Source of the DNA: Aphrocallistes beatrix
Lineage: Eukaryota > Porifera > Hexactinellida > Sceptrulophora > Aphrocallistidae
Reading direction: 5' to 3'
DNA length: 64,000 nt
Assembly (NCBI GenBank): GCA_963281255.1
Contig: OY725496.1
Span: 2,604,001 to 2,668,000, forward strand
The notes below the pieces were generated by a model. That model was not told the origin of the DNA and made no database searches. It saw nothing but the letters and a program-made list of their open reading frames with translations. Of the stretch, positions 45,575 to 56,237 are shown piece after piece (position 1 is the stretch's first letter; each line of letters begins with the position of its first letter). A program made the position numbers and the translations under genes.

Positions 45575-45728
45575 AATTTGGTGATTTATCCAGTGATGTA
45601 GATTATAACATTAAGACAGACATGTTTAGAGTGATTATCAACCTTATAATTAACCAGTGTGAGCCCAGGCGCCCAAATGGCGCGTCTGGCGAACACAAAG
45701 TGTCCGCAAGCAAGCGAAGCGCGCTTGT
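45575..45728 (-). mobile_element. Arm-family head fragment, inverted
   Basis: GACAATTTGGTGATTTATCC, then AACCAGTGTGAGCCCAGGCG, then AAGCGAAGCGCGCTTGT. Part of the head hairpin is lost. The sequence 45729-46031 after it is unassigned. Confidence 0.65.
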
Positions 45729-46031
45729 GTTTCTGTAAGTTAAATTGAAAGCCATTAAGTTCTAAACATTCAAACCAGTTGCTACGTTTTAGGCATTATA
45801 CGCATTGAAATTAATACCAAACGCCAGTTTAGTCTAAAAATAGATATATTACATCTATAGAACATGTCTAAATTTAGCAACACTCATACACAGACACACA
45901 GACGTACAATTACAACTGCAAATGGATATCTATTAAATAAATATAAATACAATAAATTTGCTCAAATCACGCATCCAGAAGTAAAATCATAAAAGTCATT
46001 CTACAAAATAATTCTGAAAACGTCAAATAAA

Positions 46032-46517
46032 ATGTTGGGAAAAATGAGTACATATCAACGTGCATGTAACATCTTCCCTCAGTTCGTGCCAGGGAAGTTA
46101 CGAATTGGGGAGTGCAATCAGAACATAATAATTGAGAAGAGAGCCGGCCAAAATAATTTTCACTTGTGCAGAGACGTCATCGAACACATCTGGAGTGGAG
46201 GCGAGAGTGAACAGCTCCAGCTTACATTTCGAACAGAACGAAATACATTGACTACCCATATCCGCCGTAGACGCCATCATTCTGATTATTGGCTAGACAT
46301 CTTCGCGTCCTACACTGATTAACAATTCATGCAAGAATTTGGATGTGACCAGTTTCATGCATACAAAGAGCATGTTAAACAATATGGTAAAGCATTCCGG
46401 TGGAATCCACCGAAGCTAACATTCGAGCAAAGGGAAGAAAAATTCAAGCAACAGTATTTGCCAGCAGATAAAATGCTCGACTATCCACAATTAGAGATAC
46501 TCACTTGCTTGGAGTAG
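46032..46517 (+). pseudogene. Intronless unknown frame with one in-frame stop
   Basis: An ATG at 46032 opens 96 codons (MLGKMSTYQRACNIFPQFVP, later TLTTHIRRRRHHSDYWLDIF). A single TAA at 46320-46322 is followed in the same frame by 64 more codons (FMQEFGCDQFHAYKEHVKQY, then KAFRWNPPKLTFEQREEKF) to a TAG at 46515-46517. Together they would make a 161-residue, basic, well-balanced protein. AATAAA at 46583-46588 follows. Composition on both sides of the stop is protein-like and continuous, which suggests a recent nonsense mutation or a processed gene copy. I do not recognise the family. A short real gene ending at the first stop is possible. Confidence 0.4.
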
Positions 46518-46654
46518 ATTTTGTATGTATGTAACAATCATGTGATTCATTGATAACTATTACTTAGTATAACTATTATTATAATAAAGTACTTGTTGAT
46601 AAATAAGTAATAATATCACTAGACCTACATAATACCATTTGTCTGCTTCATATA

Positions 46655-46790
46655 TTATTACATTGGATCTATGATCCTATGTAATATTGTAGCACAGTTC
46701 TAAAATGAGTGCTGGAGCCCGGCCTGGCACAAGTGGTATGCACAGACCTGAGTATAAAAGACATCACTAATTTCCCTGGATTTTCCATGG
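46655..46790 (+). repeat. Dispersed repeat with GTAGCACAGT core
   Basis: ATTGGATCTATGATCC precedes ATATTGTAGCACAGTTCTAA and AATGAGTGCTGGAGCCCGGC. It is the inverse of 13185-13260. Sequence 46791-47222 beyond it is unassigned apart from a scrap like the P-like fold-back arms near 47180. Confidence 0.5.
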
Positions 46791-47226
46791 AATTCGTATT
46801 TTAAATCTAGAACATTTTTGAGAGAAGCTTGTAAGTATACTCGAGTGGTTATACGGGAGGGTTGATTTGAAATTAGTTGATGTATCACACAGTAATACTC
46901 AAAATATTATCTAGAATAAGAAATAAAATATTCTATTGATTTCAGATAGAAGATAATTGATGAAATAGTACATGCGATAAAAAAACATTTTTGGGTAAAC
47001 TTTCAAAGTCAATTTACGAGATTAAATAAACGGGGGAGGGGGGCTAGAAAATAAACATTAATTAATAAGCGGGGCCCAGTATATTCGGACACCTAGAGTA
47101 GACCCATCAGATATTTGCAGCCACAAATGCGACAAATGACTTTGTATACAAGTCGTCTTATTCGGCAAACTTAGCCCTCTAGCAACATCAAAGCAGCATA
47201 GGAATGTAACAAAATTCCATTCTTAA

Positions 47227-48395
47227 GGTTGGCCTTTCCTATAATAGCTAACTTTTCAACCGATTCATTAAATTTTTTCAGTGCAGATTTGAATCGCAGG
47301 GTTATCTGCAAAACTGCATTAATAATTAAAATATTGCAACAGATAAATTTTTTTTTGAAAAATTTGGTCATTTTACAAGAAAGAAATCGGACACAATATG
47401 CTCACAATCCTTTAGAAACTTTTCAAATTGATTCATAAATCGATGATCTAAGTAATGAACAGACAGATTTTTGAAAATTGTTAAAAATTCACACCAAAAC
47501 AACCGAGGAATTATATTTTTAGTAATTTTGACACTATTTTTTTCATAATTCTCTTTTTATTTGTATTATCAAAAATCTGTCTGTTCATTATGTTCTACTC
47601 TTCGAGATCTATCAGAGTTTTCGCCCCTATGTTGAATTTACAAAAAGTTATCACCTTTATAATTGCTGAAAAAAAGTCTCTGAAAATAGGTTTTAGAAAT
47701 TATTTATATATGTACCTCAATTTTCATTAGTTTTAACTGCTTTGGAATATTAAATAACATGCAAATATCCTTATTCGACAACTTATAGCACAACTTAACT
47801 TCAAAAAATGGTTTATCAAATTTTTTCGATCAAAAGTGTAAAAACTGGTCATTGCTGACTGGACACCCAAAAATAACCACATTCGATAGTGTCCGCCGGA
47901 ATCCGAGATCAATAACTTCTTTGAATCATGTCAGATCATCATTTTATTACTAAATTCATACTCAGCACTAAATTTCCAGCAATTTGATATATATATTGAC
48001 CATATTTGGAGAATCTTTTGGATGTCCGTGCATAGCAACGGCCAGGAATTTTTCCACATTCCTGACCGTTGCTAGGAAGCCGCAGCCAAAGAATTTCTTC
48101 AAATATGTCCAATATACTAATATATATCAAATTGCTGGGAATTTAGTGCTGAGCACGAATTTAGCATTAAAATGATGATCTGACATGGTACAAAGAAGTT
48201 ATGGATATGAGACAAAATGTGCCCTTTTTTAGGCGACAGCAAGTGGTACAAGTGGCTCTAAGTGGCGAAATATTAGCATTGAAATTCAAAAATCAAAATT
48301 AATGTTTAGAACCCCTTTAGTGATCCTAAAATGATTAAAATTGACTTTTGGCAAATTTTAAATAAAAAACAAAATGCTCATAGGAAAGGCCAACC
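47227..48395 (+). mobile_element. Complete GGTTGGCC-end TTAA element
   Basis: TTAA at 47223-47226 and 48396-48399. Ends GGTTGGCCTTTCCTATAAT and CTCATAGGAAAGGCCAACC form inverted repeats of about 15 bases. The 1.17 kb body is non-coding and holds the central hairpin at about 47966-48146. Subterminal blocks match 948-1399 and, inverted, 27136-28140. Confidence 0.85.
47966..48146. repeat. Long central hairpin, second occurrence
   Basis: CACTAAATTTCCAGCAATTT faces AAATTGCTGGGAATTTAGTG, and ACGGCCAGGAATTTTTCCAC faces TTCCTGACCGTTGCTAGG. It has the same plan and much of the same sequence as 26945-27118. Confidence 0.75.
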
Positions 48396-48399
48396 TTAA

Positions 48400-49403
48400 A
48401 ACTTGTTTGAACCCTATCGAGTAATCCCTCTCGCGACTCCGCTCGGTCTAAATTTAACAATGATTTGTGAATAAGCTATTTCGTCCAAATAGTACTATTG
48501 CAATCATTTGTTTTGATCCACAGGCACAGGGTCGAGAGACTTTCTCAGAATAAATGTCGCTTATTTCAAACTCATCCCTTTTGGTCTACATAATCACCAC
48601 AAAAAGCATGCTAAACATGTCCAACCGTGCTCATTTCCCTAAACAATGATCAAAAGTCACTAGACTATAAATGGCTACACATCAACGAGTCAAGGATTAG
48701 AACTGCACGGGACAAGGATTAGAACTGAATATTGAGCATTTTTAACAGAATTATTTTTGAAGTTATATGCACATTACTCCTAGATCCTGGCATAGGTCCT
48801 GGGGTGCACAAAATAATTTGTAGGTGTCATGAGGTGCACGAGGTAAAAGGGGTTGGGAACCACTGTTTTATGCGAACAAAAAGGTTCTTTACAGACCACA
48901 TAAGGGTGCGCGTTATTGGGAGGTGCCCCATTCAAGGCTCCATTTTCCATCCCAGACAACAATATGTCACAATAGCAATGCACACATAACAGTAGATATG
49001 TAAGCACGTTACAACCAAGTGCAATTGGAATTTAGCTTAGTAAGAAATTGATAAATGCAAACACCATCCATAATTGGCAAAATTCTAAAAATATCAACAT
49101 GCGCATGTGTACTGTACATGGCTAGCTATATTTAGAATTCTGTCACCACAATACAAGAAACTAGTTCTATTATTAGCATGTGAGGTGGAACTATTATGGG
49201 CACTACAACTGTAGTTAATTTTAACGTTGTTACACCAAATCAATATAAGTATGGAAATAATTAATGTCATAACTAATTCAAAAAATGTCTTCTTCAGAAC
49301 AAGGAACTATTTCTACATTTCGCAGCGCAGATCTCCCGAAGGTTTGCATTCCGGCTGATTTTGAATCTAGCATGGAGTCAAGTGGGTCTCAAGTAGCCCT
49401 CTC
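48400..49403. other. hAT end fragment and unassigned sequence
   Basis: GGGGTTGGGAACCACTG at about 48850-48866 is a hAT-type right terminus (compare 62555-62570), preceded by GGTGCACGAGGTAAAAG. No partner end or transposase is nearby. The rest up to 49403 probably includes the upstream part of the MULE but shows no terminal repeats. Confidence 0.4.
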
Positions 49404-51356
49404 TTGAATCGGATAACACGGCACCAGCTACCCCAGTTCATACCAAAAAGCAGCGAGGACATAAACTCAACACTGGGAGGTTTCGGAAGGGTGAGGGAGT
49501 CAAAAGAAAATCTACTTTCACACCATCCACCACAAAGCGATTACCGCGTCCTACCAGCACTCCGAAATCTAAAACACTATTACAGCAAGTGAAGTTTCCT
49601 CAGTCCAATAAACGCCTCAGTATTATGGTACAGAAGGATGGAGCTCAATCATTTCGTGATCTCTACGTTCCTCATGGCTCGCAAATAATTGATATCGATA
49701 TACTGAGTACGGTATTTTCTCTATTGAGATGCACTGAGGCACACTGCACTGGAAATTTGAATCTGTATCAATACGCTTTTCGTGATGGGTTACAATCATA
49801 TCCCTTGTTGAAATGCAGTCGCTGCCATCTTGTGCTTGCTGAATTTCCCACATCCTGTCCGGTTGGAATGAAACTTAATGAAGCTGTGTACGATCCTCAA
49901 ATGCTTTGCCGAAAAAAATCGGAAGTCAACGTTAGAGCTTTGCTAGCACAGCACACTGTACTTCAATGAGCTGGAGTGATTTTGGATTGACCTGCAACCT
50001 CCTTGATATACAAAATACCTGCCATAGAATGTCCAAGTCTCTACTCGCGCAATTTGTCCTTTCTACAGATAAAATATGCCAGCAATCCATGTCCATGACA
50101 GCAAAAGAAGTGAGAGCCAAAGCTGAGTCATCTAACATTCCTGGTTGCAAGGTATGCGCGGTGAGCTTTAACGGATCTTGGCACAGGCGCTGCTATTTTA
50201 GTAATCAAGGATTTGCTGGGGCTATTAAAGTCCTTGACTACGTCCTTTACGAACGCGTGTGTAACAAATGTATCAGATGGACGGAAGAACGTAGGAAAGA
50301 AAACCCAGAGGAATACAGCGAATACTGGGAGAAACATTCGAGCGAATGCCCAGCTAACTTCTCTGGAACAAGTCAGGCGATAGAATCATCTGCTGCAATA
50401 GAAATCTGGGGTAGATCAGTCGACAAGCATTTTCTAGCCTATACTACATATGTGGGAGATGGGGACTCTAGCTCTTTCAAAAGGTTGGAACAGAATAATC
50501 CTTACAAAGGAATGGAAGTTATCTGGAAAGAGGAATGTCTTGGGCACACGCAAAAACGATTAAAGAAACACCTCAAAAAGAAGACAACTACGAAAACAAT
50601 GCCCTCCAAGCCAATACTCGCATCAAAAGTCGAGAGAATTGCTCATCTATACGCTCTTGTTATTGGCAAGAACAGAGGCAGAACACCACTAGACATTCAA
50701 AACGCCATTTACACACTGATGAATCATTTGTCGAGGAGCACGATCGTTGCCCACACTCAAAAGAATCCTGGTGTTACTTTCAAAAGGGCCTCGCAATTTC
50801 AGCTGAGAATACCTCTCATCGACCTCCCATACTCCGACAACCCTATCTGAATAAAGACGAGTATTCGCGCCTGGAAGATGTTTTCAAGAAATCTGCAAGC
50901 ATTGAAATGTGTTCCGTTCTGACAATGGGATTAACACAGAACTGTAATGAGTCGCTACATTCAGTTGTATGACATAATGCTCCAAAGACAAAACGTGTAG
51001 GACAAAAGTCACTTCAAGCCGCTGCTGCTATTGCTGTGTGCACTTTCAATGAAGGTTCAATGATGCTCGCAGCTATTCTGTCAGATCAACATGTACAATG
51101 TAGCCGTATAACTTTTGAACACTTAGCATCGATGGATAAAGAAAGGAACCGCTGTAAACTTAAAGCCGTTATGGCTACTCAAAAGAGGCGGAGAGTTCTC
51201 AAGTCCCAATTCATTGCAGCCGAATCCTCCAGGCGTAGACGTGAAAAGGATACTACGACCTATAAATCTGGAGGTTTTGGTACTGAGCTCTCATCTGTTG
51301 CCATGAAAGAATTACCTTCCACGAGTGTTAACCCTGATGACTCTGAAACAGTTTGA
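49404..51356 (+). pseudogene. Mutator-like transposase pseudogene
   Basis: Successive frames give one Mutator-like transposase (PF20700-type). 49589-49969 has a zinc-binding-like LLKCSRCHLVL and ends EVNVRALLAQH. 49966-50850 has VCAVSFNGSWHRRCYFSNQG, then VLDYVLYERVCNKCIRW, YVGDGDSSSFKRLEQNNPY and KEECLGHTQKRLKKHL. 50535-50972 continues in another frame after about 50725 with HDRCPHSKESWCYFQ and MGLTQNCNESLHSVV. After a TGA at 50970-50972, where the family has Trp, it runs on to 51356 with AAAIAVCTFNEGSMMLAAIL. At least two frameshifts and one stop are present. The first catalytic Asp (family DGSW or DGTW) is Asn here, while the GDGDS Asp is kept. No terminal repeats were found. Confidence 0.85.
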
Positions 51357-51434
51357 GAGGAATGTTACTACTATATTAAAATTCTATGTATCAATCTATC
51401 CCCAGAGAATTTGAAACTGCGTTACTAATATTAA

Positions 51435-52655
51435 GGTTGGTGTTTCCTTCCAGAACTAACTTTTAAAGTTTTCATTATTTTCTCCTGAAATTTTTTGTGG
51501 AAACTATTCTCGATGAGTTATCTGCAAAAATACACTTTTCGGGAGCCCAAGAAGTAAGAGAAAAATATTTTTTTCCCCAAATGACCTAATTTATAGAGGA
51601 CATTCAAGGAAACTTCAATGCCTTATCCTTCTTTTACTCAATTATTCTTACACAAAATGGTTGAATAAAGAAAATAATAGGAATAGAATTTTCAATTTTA
51701 ACCCAAATAAATGTTTCTTTCAAATTTCGTTTATACAAAATTTAGAGGCAGATTTTCGTAAGGAAAAATATTTTAACTTTTTTCTAAAGTAGAATATCAA
51801 AAATCTGTCTCTATCATTTTGTTCTACTTGACGAGATCTTTCTAAAACCATCGAGTTTTTAACTCTACGACCTTTGTAACTAGAGATTCCTCCTTTGTAA
51901 AATTGATTTTTTAAGTGCTAAAAACAGGCTACAAAGCAATTTTCTTCGGAAAGACTTGATTTCCATTTGTTTTACGGTATTCTGATAATATATAACATCA
52001 AAACATCCTCAATCAACAACTTATAGTAGTACTTAACTTCAAAATATGACATATCAAATATTTTCACATCATGACACCTTCAAAAGTGTGAAAAAGTTGA
52101 CAGTTATAACTGGGGTCCCAAAAATGACCATGTCCGATAGTTTTCTCCGAAATCCCATACCTATAACTTTATTTGACTATGCCAGGTCGTTATTTTAATA
52201 CTGAATTCGTACTCAGCACTAAATTTCCAGCAATTTGATATATATATTGACCATATTTGGAAATATTTTTGGTTGCCTTTTCCTAGCAACGGTCAGGAAT
52301 GTGAAAAAATTCCTGGCCGTTGCTAGGCACGTTCAAACAAAAATGTTTCCAAATATGGTCAATATATATATATATCAAAATGCTGGAAATCTAGTGCTGA
52401 GCATGAATTCAGCATTAAAAAGATGATCTGGCACTGTTTAAAGAAGTTAGAGCTGTGGGACATTTCGCATTTATAATGTGTCGTTTTTAGAGCGACACCA
52501 GGTGATACAAGTGGCTCAAAGTGGCGAAATATTGGGGTTGGAGTTATAAAAGTCGGGATTATTGTTTAGAACCTCTATAAGGATCTAAAAATGATAAAAA
52601 AGCAATTTGGGCACATTTTTAATAAAAAACAAGTTTCGCATGGGAAACACCAACC
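51435..52655 (+). mobile_element. Complete GGTTGGTG-end TTAA element
   Basis: TTAA at 51431-51434 and 52656-52659. Ends GGTTGGTGTTTCCTTCCAG and GCATGGGAAACACCAACC. Non-coding, 1.22 kb. It contains the central hairpin at about 52216-52396 and is the uninterrupted relative of copy D. Confidence 0.85.
52216..52396. repeat. Long central hairpin, third occurrence
   Basis: CACTAAATTTCCAGCAATTT faces AAAATGCTGGAAATCTAGTG. TTTTCCTAGCAACGGTCAGG faces CCTGGCCGTTGCTAGGCACG. It is nearly the sequence found in D and similar to that in the GGTTGGCC family. Confidence 0.75.
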
Positions 52656-52732
52656 TTAAAAAATATCCGTCGACATACCGATAGAAAAGCACGACAAAAA
52701 CAGTCAATAATAGTATCGAAATTGTAAAAATA

Positions 52733-52895
52733 CAGTCAGGGTTGCATTTCATTATGAACCGCATGGGGACCCAAAATTTTTCACAATAGAGAGAGAGAGA
52801 GTCATAAATAGCAAAATCGAAATATTATAAATTCTATAGAGCCGGTCAAATTGGGATACAGAGGGAGGTTTGTTCATAATAAGCGACCCTGATTG
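52733..52895. mobile_element. Pogo-like MITE
   Basis: TA then CAGTCAGGGTTGCATTTCAT at the left and CATAATAAGCGACCCTGATTG then TA at the right. The ends are inverted repeats with mismatches, about 163 bases in total. A (GA)n run lies in the middle. The 52896-53070 flank is unassigned. Confidence 0.65.
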
Positions 52896-53070
52896 TACAT
52901 ATTGATATATGCTATTACACCATTCAATTTTGATATTACCATTTCATAAGTGCGAATATCGAAATCTACTTTTACTAAATTACAGGCTTATTAACCGTTG
53001 AGATTTCTTTTCAATCAGAAAATATAAGTTTACATAAAAAGGTGTGAAAATATTATTAAATTTTATTATA

Positions 53071-53590
53071 GCAAGCGCGCTTCGCTTGCTTGCGCTGCGC
53101 GGCTGGCAGACACTTTGTGTCCGCCGGAGGCTCCCTTCGGGAGCCTGGAGGTGACATTGGTTAATTAAACGGGATATATCATCTCTAAATATGTCCATCT
53201 TAGTTTTAAAATCGAAATCACTCGAAAAATCACCAAATTTGTCAAATTTTAAAATAATGATGAGTAATAATGACGTCATAACAAAGTGATGAGCCATCAT
53301 TTTTTATGATAGTTGCATCATATGTGAGGCGTGTTAGTATACAGATTCTTTTAAAATTTCAGCCTGCTATCTCCTATAATGGCTGAGTTATGCTCGAATA
53401 ACTCTGTTGCTTAACTTTTTAAAATGTGACAATGACGTCATAATTCCATGATGAGTCGACATTTTGCTCTGAACTCAGAACTTCCTGGAGCCATAGCCAA
53501 AATACTCCCACTTGCCAAAAATCAGCTTTCTGCGCCCGGCAGTTTCTTCAATCAATTCGTTACAGATATATATATATATATACATATATA
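53071..53590 (+). mobile_element. Arm-family copy, complete
   Basis: It runs GCAAGCGCGCTTCGCTTGC, the GACACTTTGTGTCCGCC hairpin, GGCTCCCTTCGGGAGCC, then the body with TGACGTCA at 53271-53278 and 53433-53440, ending ATTCGTTACAGATATATATA. The PLE-like fragment joins directly in the (TA)n. Confidence 0.85.
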
Positions 53591-53591
53591 T

Positions 53592-54329
53592 CACTTAGCG
53601 CTCCACAACCACTACCAGCGGTATATGCCGCACTACATGAGGGCAGGCCACAGCCTGTCCGAACTCACATATGCCATATCTGATCTCATGTATTTTCCCC
53701 GAAATACGCCTAAGAAACCCTTACCCGAGACAACTGGAATAAGCTACAATTATTCCCAGACCAGACCTACTAAACGACAACTGGCCCCGATAACCAAATC
53801 AGATTTCCACCTGATCCCAATACTCCCGGCCCCGGCCTTAATCCTACTACTCCAATACTCATATCCCCAGTTTAAACTGGAACATCGCGTCACAATCTGC
53901 AAAGATAGATGTCGCATATGTATATCTTATGATCAACGTTTCGGCACCCTCACTCCCTTCCCCTTCGAACCCTGTGCTCACCTACGACTAATATACGTCT
54001 TACATCACCCATACGTTCCCTCAATGGTTTATGTAGGCCAAACAGGCGCTACGAAACATGTTCTAAGACAACCCCGCTCAGCTCACCGCATTTGGCGACA
54101 CTTGACCGCCATCCCTGAACTGCTCTGGCAGGTATGGAAGTTCCTTCCTCCATCATACAAACCTCCATCTCGTATGGAGACCTCCATGGAAGTACAAGTT
54201 GCAAATCTTATCCGCAAACACCACCCATCTATTTCTGTTCAAATCGACCATCCCCAGAAATTCTATGAAGCATTGAAAAATGCCATAGCTCCCCTCCCAC
54301 CCATTACAGACGAGGAAGATGACCCTTAG
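53592..54329 (+). CDS. GIY-YIG endonuclease-like fragment, probably Penelope-like
   Basis: The reading frame is open from the arm copy through to a TAG at 54327-54329, but the part before about 53592 is repeat sequence, so the genuine coding begins there, 5'-truncated. The protein has CKDRCRIC as a possible metal-binding knuckle, then LIYVLHHP and MVYVGQTGATKHVLRQ followed by RSAHR. This fits the GIY-YIG nuclease fold: GIY strand, YIG strand with VGQT, then an Arg-containing helix. MEVQVANLIRKHHP nearer the end suits the helix that carries the catalytic Glu. The usual RLRQH His is Pro here. It ends in an acidic tail. Penelope-like retroelements carry GIY-YIG domains after the reverse transcriptase; no reverse transcriptase remains here. 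The ribozyme-like sequence about 80 bases downstream supports that origin. A captured stand-alone GIY-YIG gene is the alternative. Confidence 0.55.
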   Translation, partial: HLALHNHYQRYMPHYMRAGHSLSELTYAISDLMYFPRNTPKKPLPETTGISYNYSQTRPTKRQLAPITKSDFHLIPILPAPALILLLQYSYPQFKLEHRVTICKDRCRICISYDQRFGTLTPFPFEPCAHLRLIYVLHHPYVPSMVYVGQTGATKHVLRQPRSAHRIWRHLTAIPELLWQVWKFLPPSYKPPSRMETSMEVQVANLIRKHHPSISVQIDHPQKFYEALKNAIAPLPPITDEEDDP

Positions 54330-54400
54330 TTTAAATTACTTCGCAAAAATTATATGTATACTTAATAGGGCACTCATTCTTATTTCTATCATCCCATAAC

Positions 54401-54458
54401 TTTGTGTACTGAGGAGCCTATATAGGCGAAAGCATCCTCTATTCATGTGCTTTACAAC
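54401..54458 (+). ncRNA. Hammerhead-like ribozyme
   Basis: The catalytic core is complete: CTGA at 54409-54412, any base at 54413, GA at 54414-54415, then stem II GCCT-ATAT-AGGC (54416-54427), then GAAA at 54428-54431. Stem III pairs AGCA (54431-54434) with TGCT (54448-54451) around a 13-base loop. Stem I pairs TGTA (54405-54408) with TACA (54453-54456). The predicted cleavage site follows T54452 (triplet CTT, permitted as UH but not the preferred kind). Hammerhead ribozymes are known from Penelope-like elements, and this one sits just after a GIY-YIG frame. Confidence 0.65.
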
Positions 54459-54671
54459 CATTAAACTATTATTGATCTATCTTCAACTTCTTATATATAT
54501 ATATATATGGAGAAGATGTCTATAAATCTCCAGATATTTGGACATTTTATTGGAAATGTCCGTTTATCTCCTTTTAAAATATGTCTGTGTATTTTGTAAT
54601 TTTATAATACTTTTTTAGATTATGTCTACATATCTCCAGATATTTCGACACTTATTTAGAAATTGGCTTTA
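54459..54671. other. PLE 3' edge, (TA)n and a split repeat
   Basis: Sequence to about 54490 may be the end of the PLE fragment, followed by (TA)n at 54492-54508. GTCTATAAATCTCCAGATAT at 54519 recurs in altered form at 54624 as GTCTACATATCTCCAGATAT. This AT-rich unit is cut by the mariner and resumes near 55885. Confidence 0.4.
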
Positions 54672-55880
54672 CAGGGTGGGGCATAAGTTCTGTCCCAAAC
54701 TAATTTTGACATATTTACAAAACCCATATAGTAATCGCCCCAAAACTTCACACGAATATTAACAACATATGTTGGGTCTGAATAAATTTAATGTTATTCA
54801 ATATAGCCACCTTTCTTAGTTACCACAGCCTGGATTCTTGTCCTAAATTGAGACACGGCGCGCCGGAAGTGATCCTGGGGGATTTTCAGCCATTCTCGTT
54901 GCAAAGAAGCTTTCAGATAGTCAAAATAAATTCAATTTTTTGTCCCGGAACCACTGTTGAGTGACATTGGCTGTGTGGGCTGGTGCTCCGTCTTGTTGGA
55001 ATATCCAATTGCTGTTTCTGAAGAGTTTATGACCGGCACTTTTCACTTCCGTTTCCAAAATGAGATCGCGGTACGTTTTGGAATTAATTTTTACACCAGA
55101 GGGGACAAAAATCAGATTTGTCCGGGAATTTGAGGATATCCCTACCCATACCATGACTGAAGCTGGCTTTTGACATTTGGGAATGAATCGAACCTCTTCT
55201 GGGATATCCTTAACGCTGGTGGACAGGATTCTATCATTTTGGGAGTTAGTTACTTCCTCAATTGTGAATAATTTCTCATCAGAAAATAATATTTTATCCA
55301 CAACTGACTCGGCAGCACGAGTTAACAGGATTCGACTTCTTTGCAGCCGCTTTTCTCTAATTGACTTGGTAAGCATGTGTACCTTTCTACATTTGAGAGA
55401 TTTTAACCCTAATTGGTCATGTACAACTCGTCGTATCGTTCTCGAGCTTACCCCAAAATCACGAGCCATTTTACGCATGGAACGCCGAGGATTTCGGACT
55501 ATTCTCTTCTGCACCTTAGCTTTTAGGCCAATGGTCCTTTCAGTACGCGGACGACCACTTCTAGCTTTGTCATTCAAACTTCCCGTCTCCTTGTATCTTT
55601 TGATAGTGCGATAGTTCAATTTCCTACTGAAGTTTTCTTGTCCAAGCATTTTGAAGATCTCGCCAGCAGACTTCCCGCACTCAAATAAACTAATAATTTT
55701 TGACCTATTAGCTTCCATGACAGTAATATCAGAAATTCGCAGTTTGAACGCCATAAACGGTATTGCGATTGTATAGGCATATATTAATGAACTTTATGGG
55801 CGTATAAGCTTTAAGATACTATGTTAGAGCATTGCAGTATAATGCATCAAACTTTGGGACAGAACTTATGCCCCACCCTG
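54672..55880 (-). mobile_element. Tc1/mariner element with intact ends
   Basis: TA flanks both ends (54670-54671, 55881-55882). CAGGGTGGGGCATAAGTTCT and AGAACTTATGCCCCACCCTG are perfect inverted repeats that extend through GTCCCAAA. At 1.21 kb it is near the usual size of the family, with one internal deletion in the transposase. The ends make it possibly mobilisable by a related active transposase. Confidence 0.9.
54921..55754 (-). pseudogene. Tc1/mariner transposase lacking the third catalytic site
   Basis: Start at 55754 (MAFKLRISDITVMEANRSKI). Residues about 15-110 form two helix-turn-helix units (SAGEIFKML, YRTIKRYKETGSLNDKARSG, RPRTERT linker, MRKMARDFGVSSRTIRRVVH). Residue 160 onward is ILFSDEKLF with the first catalytic Asp. 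WIFQQDGAPAHTA near residue 255 carries the second. The frame then goes QQWFRDKKLNLF and stops. In the next frame the text resumes as ASLQREWLKIPQDHF and RTRIQAVVTKKGGYIE, the usual C-terminus, so the piece with the third catalytic Asp or Glu (SPDLNPLDY block) is deleted. The enzyme is dead. Confidence 0.9.
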
Positions 55881-55882
55881 TA

Positions 55883-56237
55883 TATCTTTAACTATACATA
55901 GATGTATTTAGTACATTCTCATATATCTATTATCGTTGTTGGAAATGTCTATCACTCTAATGACCTTGTCATTGCGTCGATGCATTAAAATTTATTGCAT
56001 TGATAATAATATTATCTTTGAATTTTCGTAACTCATTTGAGCGAATTTTAAAAAGAGGCACACTTTGATAAAGTTTCTGAACTTCTAAATCTTAAAATCT
56101 CAATTATCAGCAAACTCTAAAAATCCTTAGCCTTTTCTACTTCTATTAATCGTTAATGTAAATGTTACCGCAGCGGCGCCGTCATGTTTGAACATGTGGT
56201 GGCGCGGCTTATTCACCTCTCCGCATGGATCCTATCT
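55883..56237. other. Unassigned stretch
   Basis: The first 70 bases continue the unit seen at 54519-54670 (ACATTCTCATATATCTATTA). A GC-rich patch at about 56170-56215 (CAGCGGCGCCGTCATGTTTG, then GGTGGCGCGGC) is of unknown role. Confidence 0.3.
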
